A stretch of DNA of 64,000 bases from Paeniglutamicibacter gangotriensis Lz1y (GCF_000348945.1 NZ_AOCK01000013.1:96711-160710), one strand, 5' to 3'. Positions 8,522 to 16,447 are shown, numbered from the stretch's first letter. Made by a program: numbers and translations. Notes: generated by a model from the sequence alone, not told the origin.

Positions 8522-9523
8522 GTGATCTTCATTCCCGCATTGCTGCTCTTCGCCCTGTACTTCTACCTGCGCCACCGCGACCGCCGGATGCTGCGCAATG
8601 GAGTGGTGCTCGTGGCCGCGTGCTACATGCTGTTAATTGAGCTCGGGAACCTATTCGCGCGCTGGGTGCCGGGTGCCTCTTATGTGTTCTTGGCAGTACT
8701 GGCCTTGGCGCCGCTGGCCATCTTGGCGCTGGCCGCCGTGCTGATCCACAACGGTCTCGTGATGAAAAGGAACGAAGGCCGGCGGCTGGCGAACATGGTT
8801 TCACTGCTGTTGGGGTTACTGCTGATCGCACTGCCGATTCTGGCGCTGGCACTGGTGCTCACCACCAATGCCGTGGCCATCGGGCTGGCAGCCTTGCTCT
8901 TTTTCCTGTGCAGTTACTTCGGCGTGGTTTTCGTGGTGTTCCTCGCCTATGCGATTGCCTACGGGCGCATGCCGTTCCGCGAGGCACCGCAGGGAATCGT
9001 GGTGCTAGGTTCCCGGCTGATCAATGGCGAGGTACCCCCACTGCTGCGTAGCCGCTTGGACAAGGCCTTGGAGATCTACCGCGACACCGAGCCCCGCCCG
9101 CTGTTGATTCCGTCCGGCGGGCAGGGGCACGACGAGCCGCACCCTGAGGGGGTTGCCATGGGCGATTATCTGCTGGCTGCCGGCGCTGACCCGGCGGACG
9201 TCGCGGTGGAGGATCAGGCGGTGAACACCGAGGAAAACCTCAGACTCTCCGAAAGGGTGTTTGCCGCTTCGGGGCGCAGCGGCCCACTGCTGGCCGTGAC
9301 CAACAACTACCATGTGTTGCGTGCTGCGCTGCTGGCCCGCCAGCTGAAGATCGACGCCGAGGTGGTTGGTTCACCCACCGCCAAGTATTATCTGCCCAGC
9401 GCCTTCCTCCGTGAATACGTGGCAGTGCTGGTGGAGCACAAGTGGCTCCACATCCTCTTGTTCCTGCCGTTCATGGGTTTTACCGCGGTGTTGGTGATGG
9501 CTGTACTCGCCAATCAGGCCTGA
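8522..9523 (+). CDS. YdcF family membrane protein (DUF218)
   Basis: 333 residues. The first 150 residues hold several hydrophobic segments (about five TM helices with short RDRR/KRNEGRR cytoplasmic loops). They are followed by a DUF218 domain with IVVLGSRLINGEVPPLLRSRLDKAL, LIPSGGQGHDEPHPEGVAMGDYL and NTEENLRLS, then a final hydrophobic helix. DUF218/SanA/YdcF proteins are linked to envelope integrity and vancomycin sensitivity in other bacteria; the biochemical activity is unsettled. The start is a GTG placed 7 nt after a TAGTCT -10 box. It is convergent with the AmaP-like gene, 10 bp apart. Confidence 0.88.
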   Translation: MIFIPALLLFALYFYLRHRDRRMLRNGVVLVAACYMLLIELGNLFARWVPGASYVFLAVLALAPLAILALAAVLIHNGLVMKRNEGRRLANMVSLLLGLLLIALPILALALVLTTNAVAIGLAALLFFLCSYFGVVFVVFLAYAIAYGRMPFREAPQGIVVLGSRLINGEVPPLLRSRLDKALEIYRDTEPRPLLIPSGGQGHDEPHPEGVAMGDYLLAAGADPADVAVEDQAVNTEENLRLSERVFAASGRSGPLLAVTNNYHVLRAALLARQLKIDAEVVGSPTAKYYLPSAFLREYVAVLVEHKWLHILLFLPFMGFTAVLVMAVLANQA

Positions 9524-9533
9524 GGCGCCCGGA

Positions 9534-10148
9534 TCACAACACCCGTTCGGTTCTGGCGAAGCGTGAGCGAGCCCCAGCCACCAGGTAGATGACCACCGGA
9601 CCGCCGACTCCCAGCGCGTCCTGGGTGAGCCGCGCGGCCCTGGCCACGTCCCGTCCCAACGCCCCGGGGGCGGTGCCCTTACGAGGTTGGACCTTGATCC
9701 GCAGTCCGGCCTCGGGATCCAGCGACCACACACTGACATTGATGGATAGGACGTCACGGCGTTTGCCGAGGTAGTGCCGCAGCGCCTGCTCCACCGTGCT
9801 TTGGGAAATTTCCACTCGCCCCGGCACCGGACCCTCGGGCAGGAAGACCGAGACATAGTCTCCGCCCCTGCCCCGACCCTGAACCGCAATCCACCACAGC
9901 ATCAGCAGGATCAGGCAGATCAGCAACGCGGCCACCACGATCCACAGCCAGGAGTCCGACTGCCCCGGCAAGGTCGTCTGGGCCAGCACCGCATCGAACC
10001 AGGTGCCAACATTCGCCGCGGTATTTCTCCAGCCTTGAGCATAGTCGGCAGAGACGGCAACCAGCAGCAGGTTCAGGCCGCACGCCAGCAGCAGCACACC
10101 AAGCACCACGAGGATGACCCGGTTGAGCATTCTGGGAGTCCGGTTCAC
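9534..10148 (-). CDS. AmaP-like alkaline-shock membrane anchor protein
   Basis: 204 residues. Two hydrophobic segments, at about 9-30 and 68-90, flank an extracytoplasmic loop, followed by a basic linker and a soluble C-terminal domain of about 110 residues. This is the architecture of AmaP, the Asp23 membrane anchor of Firmicutes. It is the last gene of the five-gene Asp23-type cluster; its GTG start overlaps the stop of the upstream gene (GTGA at 10145-10148), implying translational coupling. An internal ATG at 10130 is an alternative start. Family assignment rests on topology and context, not on strong motif identity. Confidence 0.7.
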   Translation of the reverse strand: MNRTPRMLNRVILVVLGVLLLACGLNLLLVAVSADYAQGWRNTAANVGTWFDAVLAQTTLPGQSDSWLWIVVAALLICLILLMLWWIAVQGRGRGGDYVSVFLPEGPVPGRVEISQSTVEQALRHYLGKRRDVLSINVSVWSLDPEAGLRIKVQPRKGTAPGALGRDVARAARLTQDALGVGGPVVIYLVAGARSRFARTERVL

Positions 10149-10720
10149 TGGCCGATCACCCCGCGTTCGGCGACCCTGACATGGACCTGGGGCAGAGGCT
10201 CGACCAGATTGACCCGCAGTTCGTCCTCCAGCCCGGCCATGATCGCTTCGGGGTTGACCGGCGTACCGGAGGTCGGGCTGAGCTGTACATCGACCCGCTC
10301 ACGGACCACAGTGACAAGCACTTGGCCGGGGCCGACTCCGGCCTCGGCCCGGGCACGGTGGGCCAGGGATGCGGCCAGGACCTGGTCATCGACCATGAGG
10401 ATCCCGTCCTCACAGGCCAGTAAGTGTCGTGCACGCCGCCCGCGGCGCAGCCCCTGAACCAGCAGCACCACGCCAAGCAGGACCAACCCCGCACCCATGG
10501 CACCCAGCCATGCAGGGTCGAGTTCTCCGGGCAGTGCAGCGATCCAGTGCCACCAGGTCCCTGGGGCGGCTACCAAGGGTAATTGTCCCAGCGCCTTGAG
10601 TGCCGCTTCGAACAAAGCGTAGAGGCACAGCACAATGATCAGTGCGGCCACGGTGATGGCTGCCGGGGAGCGTCCACTGGTCAGTTCGCGCTCTTGGATG
10701 TCTTTTGCTTGCTCCGGCAT
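10145..10720 (-). CDS. two-TM membrane protein of the Asp23 cluster (DUF6286-like)
   Basis: 191 residues: a short hydrophilic N-terminus (MPEQAKDIQERELTSGR), TM segments at about 20-45 and 72-90, a basic stop-transfer stretch (RRGRRARH), then a soluble domain ending near residue 191. The C-terminal VVRERVDVQLSPTSG pattern looks like the small alpha/beta domain of actinobacterial Asp23-associated proteins. Its ATG overlaps the upstream stop by one base (TGATG at 10718-10722) and its own stop overlaps the next start. Likely a second membrane partner of the Asp23 proteins; function inferred from the cluster only. Confidence 0.68.
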   Translation of the reverse strand: MPEQAKDIQERELTSGRSPAAITVAALIIVLCLYALFEAALKALGQLPLVAAPGTWWHWIAALPGELDPAWLGAMGAGLVLLGVVLLVQGLRRGRRARHLLACEDGILMVDDQVLAASLAHRARAEAGVGPGQVLVTVVRERVDVQLSPTSGTPVNPEAIMAGLEDELRVNLVEPLPQVHVRVAERGVIGQ

Positions 10721-11085
10721 CAGCGTCTCCGTCCAGTGGCCGGGTCAACGATGCCGGTGACCCGTACGTCCACGCGGCTGACCAAGGAACCTGTCAGCGC
10801 CGTGAAACGCTCTCCGATTTGCGCTCTCTTCTGACGAACTTGGTCCAGCACCGTGCCGCGGAAGGCACTATCGGCAGCGGAAAGGGACACCGGAAGATGG
10901 ATATCGAGAGCCAGGTAGCCCGAGTCATCGCGCAGGAATGCACGCACCAAGCTTGGATCCACGGCGAATGCTTGCGCGGCCGCCGCACGCGCGGTGCCGG
11001 TCAGAGCCTGCGCGCTGACGCGGGTGTATCCCGCACATGGCGGAGCCGAGGGCTTCGGGTCAACGTCAACAGGTGTCGAGCTCAT
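10720..11085 (-). CDS. Asp23/Gls24-like small protein
   Basis: 121 residues when started at the ATG at 11085, which overlaps the stop of the DUF2273-like gene by four bases (ATGA, 11082-11085). It contains an RVSAQALTGTARAAAAQAF segment, then FLRDDSGYLALDIHLPVSLS and a C-terminal VSRVDVRVTGIVDP strand, a layout like the Asp23/Gls24 fold. It is more divergent than the Asp23 protein at 11270-11707. A longer in-frame reading to 11319 exists but would lie over two other genes and is rejected. Confidence 0.65.
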   Translation of the reverse strand: MSSTPVDVDPKPSAPPCAGYTRVSAQALTGTARAAAAQAFAVDPSLVRAFLRDDSGYLALDIHLPVSLSAADSAFRGTVLDQVRQKRAQIGERFTALTGSLVSRVDVRVTGIVDPATGRRR

Positions 11086-11273
11086 GAGGAGGAGCGTCGC
11101 CCGGTCAGGGAATCCAAGATCGCACGCACGTCGACATGGCCGCCGATGATCCGTGCAATCAGCGCTCCAACGGTCATGAACAAGGCCATCAGTAGGAAGC
11201 CGCCGAGTCCGTAGGCCAGTGCGGCCCACGCCAGAATGGCCCCAATGAGCGCACCAATCAGTGTTGGTTTCAT
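11082..11273 (-). CDS. small DUF2273-like membrane protein
   Basis: 63 residues. Two hydrophobic helices (about 4-22 and 24-42) separated by a Gly-rich turn, then a polar tail VDVRAILDSLTGRRSSS. Small two-TM proteins of the DUF2273 type sit beside Asp23 genes in many Gram-positive bacteria. Both ends overlap neighbours by four bases (ATGA at 11270-11273 and 11082-11085), so translation of the whole cluster is coupled. Presumed to anchor or regulate the Asp23 layer at the membrane. Confidence 0.75.
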   Translation of the reverse strand: MKPTLIGALIGAILAWAALAYGLGGFLLMALFMTVGALIARIIGGHVDVRAILDSLTGRRSSS

Positions 11274-11707
11274 GATGTTCCTTCCATCGCCTCGTGGGGC
11301 CGGTTCCCGAGAGGTGCACCGGGACCCGGAATATGGACGTCGCCGATTTCGATATTGATCTCGATGACTTCGAAGTCGGTGAGGTCCTGGACGGCGTTGA
11401 AGACTGCCTCGCGCACTGTGGCGGCGAGGGCGTGGAGACGGACTCCGTATGTGGCCGTCAGCATGAGATCGATGGCGACTTGACGGGTGCCTACTTGGAC
11501 GCTGACGCCGTGTGCTGGTTCCTGCGAAGATCCCACCGCGCCACGGATGGCTCCCAGTGCGCGAGAAGTCCCCAAACCCGTGGAATACACGCCCGGAATG
11601 GAGCGGGCGGCGGCGGCAACGACCTTTGCGACGGCAAGGTCCGTGATTTTTGTGGTCCCACTGGCTGCCGTTTCGGGCAGATCGTGCACCGGCTGATCAT
11701 GATCCAT
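11270..11707 (-). CDS. Asp23/Gls24 family envelope stress response protein
   Basis: 145 residues, the best-conserved member of the cluster. After a short acidic N-terminus the Asp23 domain begins with GTTKITDLAVAKVVAAAARSIPGV near residue 16 and continues through VQVGTRQVAIDLMLTATYG, REAVFNAVQDLTDFEV and VIEINIEIGDVHI, the usual alternating strand-helix pattern. Asp23 proteins form a membrane-proximal layer linked to cell-envelope stress in staphylococci. First gene of the operon, with a GAGGAG Shine-Dalgarno sequence before the ATG at 11707. Confidence 0.85.
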   Translation of the reverse strand: MDHDQPVHDLPETAASGTTKITDLAVAKVVAAAARSIPGVYSTGLGTSRALGAIRGAVGSSQEPAHGVSVQVGTRQVAIDLMLTATYGVRLHALAATVREAVFNAVQDLTDFEVIEINIEIGDVHIPGPGAPLGNRPHEAMEGTS

Positions 11708-11910
11708 GGGTCAGCTCCTCTTCTGTGCGCGCCATCCAATACCTTGGCGTGGACTTCCAGCCTACAACCGATTGTGACCGATACCGCAAGAACCGACAGG
11801 TGAGGGCGGAGACTTGGTTGCAAGTGTTTGATGAACGAGTGAGGGTCGGGAGCCGCTCCCGAGGACCGGGTTTAGGGAGGAACGAGAATCCCGGCGATTT
11901 TGGTTAAAGC

Positions 11911-11940
11911 AAAAACCCCCTTGTTTCCAAGAGGGTTTTA
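11911..11940 (-). terminator. terminator of the tRNA Glu-Asp-Phe operon
   Basis: On the minus strand the sequence folds into AAAACCCTCTTG ... CAAGGGGGTTTT with one U-G pair, followed by a run of T. On the plus strand the same position would be a C-A mismatch, so it is built for minus-strand transcription. It begins 2-3 nt after the tRNA-Phe CCA end. Confidence 0.85.
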
Positions 11941-11942
11941 GA

Positions 11943-12018
11943 TGGTGGCTCCGACCGGCGTCGATCCGGTGACCTTTCGATTTTCAGTCGAACGCTCTAC
12001 CAACTGAGCTACAGAGCC
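11943..12018 (-). tRNA. tRNA-Phe (GAA)
   Basis: 76 nt including an encoded 3' CCA. The minus strand gives acceptor GGCTCTG paired with CGGAGCC, D-arm GCTCAGTTGGTAGAGC, anticodon loop CTGAAAA with GAA, and T-arm with GTTCGA-like GATCGAC loop. Last of three tRNA genes in the operon and the only tRNA in the window with CCA in the genome. Confidence 0.95.
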
Positions 12019-12073
12019 TGGCATCATCAGGCAAGATGATCACCCGATCTCCCGGCGAACCAGAAAACCAAAG

Positions 12074-12147
12074 CGACCCTGACGGGACTTGAACCCGCGA
12101 CCTCCGCCGTGACAGGGCGGCGCGCTAACCAACTGCGCTACAGGGCC
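12074..12147 (-). tRNA. tRNA-Asp (GTC)
   Basis: 74 nt to the discriminator base G, without encoded CCA. Acceptor GGCCCTG pairs with CAGGGTC (one G-U), D-arm GCGCAGTTGGTTAGCGC, anticodon loop CTGTCAC with GTC, and T-loop GGTTCAAGTCC. Discriminator G is the known tRNA-Asp identity base. Middle gene of the operon. Confidence 0.95.
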
Positions 12148-12227
12148 TTATTTGCGAAGTCTCCCTCGCTCACAAGACAAGAACTCTACCAGAGAATTTC
12201 ACTCAAGTACAATCCATATTTCATGCG

Positions 12228-12300
12228 TACCCCCAACGGGATTCGAACCCGTGCCGCCGCCGTGAAAGGGCAGTGTCCTAGGCCGCTAGACGATGGGGGC
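12228..12300 (-). tRNA. tRNA-Glu (TTC)
   Basis: 73 nt to discriminator A, no encoded CCA. Acceptor GCCCCCA pairs with TGGGGGT (terminal G-U), D-arm starting GTCTAGCGGCC, anticodon stem CTGCC/GGCGG around loop CTTTCAC with TTC, and T-loop GGGTTCGAATCCC. First gene of the operon. Confidence 0.95.
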
Positions 12301-12345
12301 CAGGAACCTCCGCCGCGGATAACTCCGCAGCAGTGGACTCAAACA

Positions 12346-12374
12346 ACTATAGAGGTAAATTTCCAGTCACGCAA
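12346..12374 (-). promoter_or_regulatory. promoter of the tRNA Glu-Asp-Phe operon
   Basis: On the minus strand, TTGCGT (12369-12374) and TATAGT (12346-12351) are separated by 17 nt, a good sigma-70-type promoter. Transcription would start near 12339, about 40 nt before tRNA-Glu. Confidence 0.7.
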
Positions 12375-12470
12375 AACGAGACGCCCTAAATCGCGAAAAG
12401 AGACCTACTTCACACCCAATCCCCTCCGTCACCTGACCAAACGTCCCCGCGGCCAACTGCGGGCGGCCGG

Positions 12471-12476
12471 TAGAGT
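12471..12476 (+). promoter_or_regulatory. -10 box (TAGAGT) of the zincin gene, leaderless
   Basis: TAGAGT ends 7 nt before the ATG at 12484 and there is no Shine-Dalgarno sequence. No clear -35 box at the usual distance. Confidence 0.5.
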
Positions 12477-12483
12477 GCACTGC

Positions 12484-12855
12484 ATGGGATTCCAAATGAC
12501 CGACGACGAATTTGAGGTTGTGGCCGAGCGGGCCCTGGACGAAATTCCGCAGGCACTGCTGGCCATGATGGAAAATGTTGCGATCTTCATCGAGGACGCC
12601 TACCGACCGCAGCCCGGCGAGGATCCGCGAACCAAGCTTTTGGGCCTCTATGAAGGCACCGCGCTGACCGATAGGGATTCGGGATGGGGCGCCGGGGCCA
12701 TGCCGGATCGCATCACGATCTTCAAGGACGCAATCCTGGAAATCTGTACCTCGGAGAAGCAGGTCGTGGAGGAAGTCGGCATCACGATCGTCCACGAGAT
12801 TGCCCATCACTTCGGCATCGATGACGAGCGATTGCATGATCTCGGCTGGGGGTAA
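12484..12855 (+). CDS. zincin-like metallopeptidase family protein (DUF1025)
   Basis: 123 residues. The hallmark is the C-terminal zinc motif IVHEIAHHFGIDDERLHDLGW: HExxH with a third ligand region, as in the minimal zincins of the DUF1025/metallopeptidase family. The N-terminus (DDEFEVVAERALDEIPQALLAMMENVAIFIED) also matches that family. Family members are small, cytosolic and of unknown substrate. The ATG at 12484 follows TAGAGT by 7 nt; an ATG four codons later (12496) is the only alternative. It stands alone, divergent from the tRNA operon. Confidence 0.88.
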   Translation: MGFQMTDDEFEVVAERALDEIPQALLAMMENVAIFIEDAYRPQPGEDPRTKLLGLYEGTALTDRDSGWGAGAMPDRITIFKDAILEICTSEKQVVEEVGITIVHEIAHHFGIDDERLHDLGWG

Positions 12856-13729
12856 GGGCCCAACAGAGTCATGTCGGTCTTCGCGTCCCAAGGGCAGCCA
12901 CCGCTACGCGACGGTCACGGAATTTCCTCTCTAGTGTCGGACTGTCACATTTAGGCCCGAAAGCGCACCCGAAACTCTTCCGCATCGTTATGACTTCTTG
13001 ATTTCAATCATCCCTTCACTTACTGGGGCACCCTTCACGAATGGGGCCAAGGAAGCGAGGCCCGGGATCTCCTGGGCGCCCAGTACGTTGAATATCGGTT
13101 TCACGAAACGGGGCCGACCGAATCACGCCGCGCGCTAGTTCGATATACACATGGCCGGATCTACTGCCCGGACGTTCTGGCCACATGAACCGAAAAGCGC
13201 GGGGTTACAAGGGATTTGCTCCGTAACTACTGGGGCCGCCTACTGACACGCTCCCTACCTGCAGCGTTTCCGAGCGTAGTCCTGAGCTCCTGGTCGGGGG
13301 ACGGCCGGCACTCCTTCCGTCGCCGGCGACCCACGAGCGCCCCTTCTCTCCTCGAGAGACGTCATTACTGGGCCGTTATATAAGTTCCCAAGAAAAAGCG
13401 TGCCAGAGCACACATTGGACACACACCGACAGGTTGTTTCGACGCCCCGCTTTCCGACATTTATCGAAGACACCCCTACGCTGACCTGTAGTGATATGAC
13501 GCGGGCACAAGTACGTTCTTTTGGTTTCAAATCCCGAATCACGAGCAAATTACGGAATAGTTACACCGTTGTAATTGAAGTTTTTTATGTGACGGCTGTT
13601 GCCAGTGTGAATAGGTATCCCATAGGGTGCTATAGGAAGCAGCGATCAGGCCGATCCGTTCAGGCCGCATTTCTCGCATCGGTTAAGCGAGGAATGCACA
13701 CCGATCGCCGCGGTAAGGATCAACACGGC
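12856..13729 (+). other. gene-free interval with AT-rich promoter region before the NlpC/P60 gene
   Basis: About 870 bp without a convincing gene: open frames here have poor codon bias and no recognisable domains. The first 600 bp are GC-rich and mixed; a perfect 12-nt palindrome CTGGGCGCCCAG lies at 13072-13083. From about 13495 to 13640 the sequence becomes AT-rich and carries the dyad at 13561-13574 and promoter-like TTGCCA (13600-13605) with ATAGGG 17 nt later. I see no tRNA, no c-di-AMP riboswitch consensus and no repeat array. Confidence 0.5.
13561..13574 (+). promoter_or_regulatory. dyad TTACA-N4-TGTAA upstream of the NlpC/P60 gene
   Basis: TTACACCGTTGTAA is an inverted repeat with perfect 5-bp arms, about 155 bp before the gene start and just upstream of an AT-rich promoter-like stretch. 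It also contains GTTAC-N6-GTAAT, close to the GTnAC repeats bound by the MtrA response regulator that controls cell-wall hydrolases in other actinobacteria. The link to MtrA is only a suggestion. Confidence 0.35.
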
Positions 13730-15385
13730 ATGGCAATCAGGGAAACTTTGGGCGTTGCAGCCTGCTCAATTGCATTGGCAGCCGCTTGCCTCACGGGAGC
13801 ACTCCCCGCACAGGCAGCTCCCCTCCCGGCATCGGGCGCCATTGGCGTTGCGGCACAGCCCAACAGCTCGGGTAACGTGCTGCCCTCCCAAGTGCAGCTG
13901 GAAGCAGCCAAGTCTGATCCCGAGGCGCTCAATGCTCTCGTTGACAGCCTTGAGTCCCAGATCGAAGCAGGCCGTCAAGGCATCATCACCGCCGAAGCCG
14001 CGGCATTGGACGCCCAAGACAACTTGTTGGCCGCCGACGAACTGCTTGCCGAACGCACTGAAGCCGCAGATGAAGCACGCACCGAAGCAGACAAGGCCAC
14101 CGAGTTCTTGCTCTCCAGCAAGAAGGACGTTGGCGCGCTCGCTTCGGATCTGTACCGCAACGGGGGTATCAACCCCGGCGTGGTGACCCTGCTAGAGGAC
14201 ACCAAGGACAACGACGTCCTTTACAAGGCCTCAACCATGGACGCGTTGAGCGCCAACCGCACCATGACAGTGAGCAACGCTGAGGACGCCTCCGCGCTAT
14301 GGACTGCTTGGCAGGATTACGCTGCAGCGGCCGCAACCGCCGCCGACGAAGCCACTGCCGCACAGCGCACCGCGGCCGAAGAAGCCACTCAGAGTCTCAC
14401 TAGCTACCAGGAATCGGTAGCACCACAGGAAGAACTCCGTTCACAGCTCATCGGCCAGCTCGCTTACCTGAACGAGGTGGACGCTGCCGAGGAAGCTGAG
14501 CGCATTGCCGCCAAGGAAGCTGAAATCGAGGCTGCGAACCTTCAGGAACTGATCGATAACGCTGCCGAGGCCAAACCGCTCGAAATCGAGGTCAGTGAGG
14601 CCCCGAAGATCCAGCCGCTGGCAGCTCCACCGAAGGTTCCGGAGGAGCAGCCACAGAGCCAGAGCCTTGTTCCGAAGGCCTCCACACCCAAGCCACCTCA
14701 GATAACGGTCGAGAGCCCTTCCAAGGAACCAGAGTCGGCGCCGAAGCCAAAGCCCGCCCCGGAGAAGCCTAAGGTCACTCCCAAGCCGGAAGCCCCCAGG
14801 GAATCCGCAAAGCCCGAGGTCACTCCCAAGCCGGAAGCACCGAAGGAAACGGCCAAGCCGAAACCGAAGGAAACGGTCAAGCCGAAACCGAAGGAAACGG
14901 TCAAGCCCAAGGCGACCCCGAAGCCGAAGCCGGTGGCTCCCAAGCCCCCGAAGCAAACGCCCAAGCCGAAGCCTAAACCGGCTCCTGAATCAGTGAAGCC
15001 GCAGTCTTCGCGAAGCTACAACGCGGCCATTTCTTGGGCCCATCAGATCGCCAATGACAACTCTAAGGGCTACATCTACGGCGCGAATGGTCCCAGCAAC
15101 TACGACTGCTCGTCCTTTACCCAGGCGGCCTATTCCAAATCGGGCATCAGCCTGCCACGGACCTCTTCTGCGCAATACGCTGCGGCACCGACCAAGGTCC
15201 CGCTGAGCCAGCTGCGTCGCGGGGACTTGGTGTTCTCCTCGTCCAACGGCGGAAGATCGTTCTACCACGTAGCCATCTACTTGGGCGGCGGGCAGGTACT
15301 GCACGCACGTAACCCCTCGAGCGGGATCTCCGTGACCCCCTTGAGCTGGGTCAATAACCTGCACTCCTCCGCGGGACGCTACTAG
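13730..15385 (+). CDS. secreted NlpC/P60 peptidoglycan endopeptidase
   Basis: 551 residues from the ATG at 13730 (AAGGA 10 nt upstream; an ATG at 13694 is an alternative, the longer frame to 13400 is not credible). A signal peptide ends in ALPAQA. Residues 40-270 are Ala/Glu-rich and likely coiled coil, as in RipA-like hydrolases. About 130 residues of Pro/Lys/Glu-rich repeats follow, probably a wall-spanning linker. The C-terminal 125 residues are the NlpC/P60 domain with catalytic Cys in NYDCSSFTQAAY, His in FYHVAIYLGGG and a third polar residue in VLHARN. It should cleave the stem peptide of peptidoglycan during growth or division. A strong terminator follows. Confidence 0.92.
   Translation: MAIRETLGVAACSIALAAACLTGALPAQAAPLPASGAIGVAAQPNSSGNVLPSQVQLEAAKSDPEALNALVDSLESQIEAGRQGIITAEAAALDAQDNLLAADELLAERTEAADEARTEADKATEFLLSSKKDVGALASDLYRNGGINPGVVTLLEDTKDNDVLYKASTMDALSANRTMTVSNAEDASALWTAWQDYAAAAATAADEATAAQRTAAEEATQSLTSYQESVAPQEELRSQLIGQLAYLNEVDAAEEAERIAAKEAEIEAANLQELIDNAAEAKPLEIEVSEAPKIQPLAAPPKVPEEQPQSQSLVPKASTPKPPQITVESPSKEPESAPKPKPAPEKPKVTPKPEAPRESAKPEVTPKPEAPKETAKPKPKETVKPKPKETVKPKATPKPKPVAPKPPKQTPKPKPKPAPESVKPQSSRSYNAAISWAHQIANDNSKGYIYGANGPSNYDCSSFTQAAYSKSGISLPRTSSAQYAAAPTKVPLSQLRRGDLVFSSSNGGRSFYHVAIYLGGGQVLHARNPSSGISVTPLSWVNNLHSSAGRY
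14855..14902 (+). repeat. perfect 24-bp tandem repeat (x2) in the Pro/Lys linker
   Basis: A 24-bp unit encoding KPKPKETV occurs twice in direct succession (14855-14878 and 14879-14902) without mismatch. A separate 20-bp direct repeat encoding VTPKPEA occurs near 14775 and 14818. They lie inside the NlpC/P60 gene and keep the reading frame, so copy number can change linker length. Confidence 0.85.
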
Positions 15386-15414
15386 GCAGCACGGGACGTT
15401 CCCACGAACAAAGC

Positions 15415-15456
15415 AGTGAGGGCCGCAGACAACTTTCGTTGTCTGCGGCCCTCACT
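15415..15456 (+). terminator. bidirectional terminator between the NlpC/P60 and Usp genes
   Basis: A perfect 19-bp stem (AGTGAGGGCCGCAGACAAC and its complement) closes a TTTC loop. It lies 30 bp after the NlpC/P60 stop and 19 bp after the convergent Usp stop, so it can serve both genes. Confidence 0.88.
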
Positions 15457-15475
15457 CATTTGCTAAGACGCTGGT

Positions 15476-16447
15476 TTACAGGCCGTTGGCCTGGTCTTCG
15501 AATTCCTGGCGGGATGCCAAGCGCGGGTCATCGCCGTCGGGGACCACCATCACCGGCCCCTTGGAGTGGTGCAGGACGCCTTGGCTGGTCGAACCCAGCA
15601 ACATCCCCGCAAAGCCACCGCGGCCCCGTGAGCCGGTGACCAGCAGCTTGGCGGTTTGGGATTCGCGGATCAAGATCTCCACCGGAGCCCCGTCAATCAC
15701 GTCGGTTTCGATGGTGAGGTTCGAGAACAGGCTCTGCAACCAGGCCTTGCCGATGCCCATCTGGTGGCGAACATCGGCGGTGACGGCTTCCTGGTCGACA
15801 GTAGCCGGCATCCAGGCCAGAGCCCCACTGATCGGGGTCAGGGCACAGACTACGCGCAGGGTCAGGCCGCGGGTGGCGGCCAGCTCCGCTGCCACCAACA
15901 CCGCGAGGCGGGCCCGGTCGGACCCATCCACGCCGACCACGACACGGTCGGCGACCTTTGCATCGTCTTCGTCCCGCTTGGCGACGCAGAGCGGCACCAC
16001 GACCGTAGGGCACTTGGCGTGTGCTGGAAGTGCGCTGGAAACCGATCCAAGCAACCTCCCCACAAAGCCGCCGCGGCCCCGGGTTCCCACCACGATGAGC
16101 TCGGCTTGGCGGCTGAGGTCCAGCAGGACCCCGGCCGGATCCCCGGATTCTATGTAGGTACGAACCATGATGTCTGTGTCGGTCAGCGTGGCGCGGGCCT
16201 GGCGCACGACCTCCTCCGCACCATTGCGGATCAATTGGTCATCCAGGGTGGCGTATCCCGCGTCCATGGACGAGGCGGCGAAAACCGGGATCGTGTAGGC
16301 CGTCACAATGTTCAGGACGCTGCCGCGCCGTTTGGCTTCCTGCGCTGCCCATTTCAGGGCGCAGAGGCCCTGATCCGAACCATCCACACCGACAACGATT
16401 CCTTCGATGACTTCGGTGTCGTCTTGGGGCCTGTTGTTTTCGCTCAT
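15476..16447 (-). CDS. tandem-domain universal stress protein
   Basis: About 323 residues with two Usp domains in series. The first begins GIVVGVDGSDQGLCALKWA and ends with the ATP-binding signature VVGTRGRGGFVGRLLGSVSSAL; the second begins RVVVGVDGSDRARLAVLVA and ends VTGSRGRGGFAGMLLGSTSQGVLHH. Both carry the G-2x-G-9x-G(S/T) nucleotide motif, so both may bind ATP. Such double Usp proteins respond to hypoxia or stationary phase in actinobacteria. The ATG at 16447 has AGGAGTG upstream; a GTG three codons earlier is less well spaced. Confidence 0.93.
   Translation of the reverse strand: MSENNRPQDDTEVIEGIVVGVDGSDQGLCALKWAAQEAKRRGSVLNIVTAYTIPVFAASSMDAGYATLDDQLIRNGAEEVVRQARATLTDTDIMVRTYIESGDPAGVLLDLSRQAELIVVGTRGRGGFVGRLLGSVSSALPAHAKCPTVVVPLCVAKRDEDDAKVADRVVVGVDGSDRARLAVLVAAELAATRGLTLRVVCALTPISGALAWMPATVDQEAVTADVRHQMGIGKAWLQSLFSNLTIETDVIDGAPVEILIRESQTAKLLVTGSRGRGGFAGMLLGSTSQGVLHHSKGPVMVVPDGDDPRLASRQEFEDQANGL

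Noticed and set aside
12109..12483. Open frame running through the tRNA region into the zincin gene
   Set aside because: The upstream part overlaps tRNA-Asp and tRNA-Glu; the gene starts at 12484 after the TAGAGT box.
13150..13700. Possible c-di-AMP (ydaO) riboswitch before the NlpC/P60 gene
   Set aside because: Searched by eye for the conserved ydaO core because such riboswitches control wall hydrolases; none of the conserved blocks were found.
13400..13729. N-terminal extension of the NlpC/P60 gene to 13400
   Set aside because: The sequence upstream of the signal peptide has no protein character and contains AT-rich promoter-like DNA.
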